From: Palsa-461 sp963768185
GTDB taxonomy: Bacteria > Actinomycetota > Acidimicrobiia > Acidimicrobiales > RAAP-2
DNA length: 64,000 bases
Direction of reading: 5' to 3'
Assembly: GCA_963768185.1 (NCBI GenBank)
Contig: CAVYGS010000005.1
Coordinates: forward strand, 1,054,001 to 1,118,000
Shown in pieces: positions 62,561 through 64,000 of this stretch. The stretch's first letter is position 1. The number at the start of each line of letters is the position of its first letter. A program made the translations under genes and the position numbers. The notes beneath the pieces were generated by a model. That model ran no database searches, was not told where the DNA came from, and saw only the letters and a list, made by a program, of their open reading frames with translations.

Positions 62561-64000
62561 GAGAAACTCCTCTCGGCGGCTCGCCGCTCGTCTTCCTCGT
62601 CCGACCCGCGTTCGGGTCGGCTGATATCGATGCCCAGTTCCTCGGCCGTGCGAAACACGTCCTCGTCGAGCTCGTGCATCTCGATCTCCTCACCGGTGAC
62701 CGACAGCACGTCGACGTCGAGGCAAAGGGACTGCATTTCCTTGATGAGCACCTTGAAGCTCTCGGGGATCCCCGGCTCGGGGATGTTCTCGCCCTTCACG
62801 ATGGCCTCGTAGACCTTCACCCGGCCGAGGACGTCGTCGGACTTGATCGTGAGCAGCTCCTGGAGCGCGTAGGCGGCGCCGAAGGCCTCGAGCGCCCACA
62901 CCTCCATCTCCCCGAAGCGCTGCCCGCCGAACTGGGCCTTCCCACCCAACGGCTGCTGGGTGATCATCGAGTACGGGCCGGTGGAGCGGGCGTGGATCTT
63001 GTCGTCCACCAGGTGGGCCAGCTTCAAGATGTAGACGAACCCTACTGACACCGGGTTGTCGTAGACCTCGCCGGTCCGGCCGTTATACAACGTGGCCTTC
63101 CCGTCGGTCCCGATCTGCAGCTCACCGTTGGCCGAGTCGGGGCGCAGCTCCTCGAAGAGGCCCTTGATCGTCTTGTGGCGGCCGGCGTCCTCCACCTCGT
63201 CCCAGTGGGCGCCGTCGAACACCGGGGTCGCGATCCAGTTGGCCGGCATGGTGCGCGGCCGGGTCTTGCGGGCCACCCCGTCGTCGCGGCCGCTCGTGCC
63301 CGCGTCGCCCTCGGGCGTCACGTCCTTCCAGCCGAATCGGGCCGCGTAGCCGAGGTGCGACTCGAGGACCTGGCCCACGTTCATCCGGCTCGGCACCCCG
63401 AGGGGATTCAAGATGATGTCGACGGGGGTCCCGTCGGCCAGGTAGGGCATGTCCTCGATCGGGAGGATCTTGGAGATGACGCCCTTGTTGCCGTGGCGGC
63501 CGGCCAGCTTGTCACCCTCGGAGATCTTGCGCTTCTGGGCCACGTACACGCGCACCAGCTCGTTCACCCCGGGCGGCAGCTCGTGGGAGCTGTCGCGGGA
63601 GAACACGCGGACGTCGATGACCTTGCCCTCCTCGCCGTGGGGGACCTTCAGGCTGGTGTCGCGGACCTCGCGCGCCTTCTCCCCGAAGATGGCCCGGAGC
63701 AGGCGCTCCTCGGGGGTCTGCTCGGTCTCGCCCTTCGGGGTGACCTTGCCGACGAGGACGTCGCCCGGCCCCACCTCGGCCCCGATGCGGATGATCCCGC
63801 GCTCGTCGAGGTCGGCCAGGATCTCCTCGGACAGGTTCGGGATGTCCCGGGTAATCTCCTCGGCCCCGAGCTTGGTGTCCCGGGCGTCGACCTCGTGCTC
63901 CTCGATATGGATCGAGGTGAGCACGTCGTCGCGCACCAGGCGCTCGGAGAGGATGATGGCGTCCTCGTAGTTGTAGCCCTCCCACGGCATGAACGCGACG
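62557..64000 (-). CDS. rpoB: DNA-directed RNA polymerase subunit beta (3' part; 5' end beyond window)
   Basis: The open frame runs off the window end and reads VAFMPWEGYNYEDAIILSERLV, then the C-terminal half: RHGNKGVISKILPIEDMPYLADG, VPSRMNVGQVLESHLG and GKAQFGGQRFGEMEVWALEAFGAA, the highly conserved clamp and switch regions. About 481 codons are present. The rifampicin-resistance cluster lies upstream, outside the window. The acidic C-terminal tip (SDEEDERRAAERS) is variable. Confidence 0.97.
   Translation of the reverse strand, partial: VAFMPWEGYNYEDAIILSERLVRDDVLTSIHIEEHEVDARDTKLGAEEITRDIPNLSEEILADLDERGIIRIGAEVGPGDVLVGKVTPKGETEQTPEERLLRAIFGEKAREVRDTSLKVPHGEEGKVIDVRVFSRDSSHELPPGVNELVRVYVAQKRKISEGDKLAGRHGNKGVISKILPIEDMPYLADGTPVDIILNPLGVPSRMNVGQVLESHLGYAARFGWKDVTPEGDAGTSGRDDGVARKTRPRTMPANWIATPVFDGAHWDEVEDAGRHKTIKGLFEELRPDSANGELQIGTDGKATLYNGRTGEVYDNPVSVGFVYILKLAHLVDDKIHARSTGPYSMITQQPLGGKAQFGGQRFGEMEVWALEAFGAAYALQELLTIKSDDVLGRVKVYEAIVKGENIPEPGIPESFKVLIKEMQSLCLDVDVLSVTGEEIEMHELDEDVFRTAEELGIDISRPERGSDEEDERRAAERSFS

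Noticed and set aside
59108..62812. 1234-codon plus-strand ORF opposite rpoC
   Set aside because: It mirrors rpoC codon structure (GC-rich antisense frames stay open); composition is Leu/Val/Asp/Arg-rich with no domains, and rpoC on the other strand is certain.

Overview
The window is GC-rich (roughly 70% by eye), densely coding chromosomal DNA. About 50 kb of it runs on the minus strand and carries the core transcription, translation and cell-wall precursor genes of a high-GC Gram-positive bacterium (Actinomycetota). Supporting signs are frequent GTG starts, ATGA/GTGA/TGATG stop-start overlaps, a zinc-ribbon S14 and S4, a CIRCE-controlled groES-groEL pair, and the run rpoBC-str-S10-spc-alpha-rplM-rpsI-glmM-glmS-acpS-nnrD-alr-tsaE/B/rimI/tsaD. 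A placement near Acidimicrobiia is plausible from gene order, but I infer it and have not proved it.

Layout in plus-strand coordinates. 1-1395: the tail of a SigE-type ECF sigma factor and an overlapping membrane-anchored partner. 1415-9647: an accessory oxidation/hydrolysis cluster (patatin, Zn alcohol dehydrogenase, LLM flavin monooxygenase, epoxide hydrolase, FAD monooxygenase) with a divergent TetR regulator, a GNAT enzyme, an amidohydrolase and a DUF3303 protein. 9697-15854: NUDIX hydrolase, groEL/groES with CIRCE, an RDD membrane protein, a SufR-like regulator, a QueA-like protein and an SDR. 15911-17488: a complete ISL3-family insertion sequence with an 8-bp target duplication. 17526-29705: pdxH, the t6A genes, a type-4 UDG, alr, nnrD, acpS, glmS, glmM, rpsI and rplM. 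29835-34029: truA, rplQ, rpoA, rpsD, rpsK, rpsM, rpmJ, infA and a promoter candidate. 34086-37580: four non-ribosomal genes (K+ channel, VOC protein, esterase, crotonase) lying between infA and map. 37630-50610: map, adk, secY and the spc/S10 genes up to rplC. 50611-51195: a 585-bp spacer with no gene I can support. 51196-55792: rpsJ, tuf, fusA, rpsG, rpsL. 55962-58370: an FtsX-type permease split by an in-frame TAG, sitting between rpoC and rpsL. 58535-64000: rpoC and the 3' part of rpoB.

The core block supplies RNA polymerase, about half of the ribosomal proteins, elongation factors EF-Tu and EF-G, IF-1, the Sec channel, N-terminal Met removal, UDP-GlcNAc and D-Ala precursor synthesis, t6A tRNA modification and the GroE chaperonin. 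Translational coupling through overlapping stop and start codons is pervasive.

Two themes deserve attention. First, four neighbouring ribosomal proteins (L22, S3, L29, L5) carry long low-complexity charged extensions, built partly from tandem or direct DNA repeats. Second, at least a dozen genes, including essential ones (tuf at least four times, fusA, rpsJ, tsaD, rplQ, rplV), are broken by small indels whose repair restores conserved protein sequence. This most likely means indel errors in the assembly, so apparent fusions and truncations here should not be taken at face value. I found no CRISPR array, tRNA or rRNA gene.
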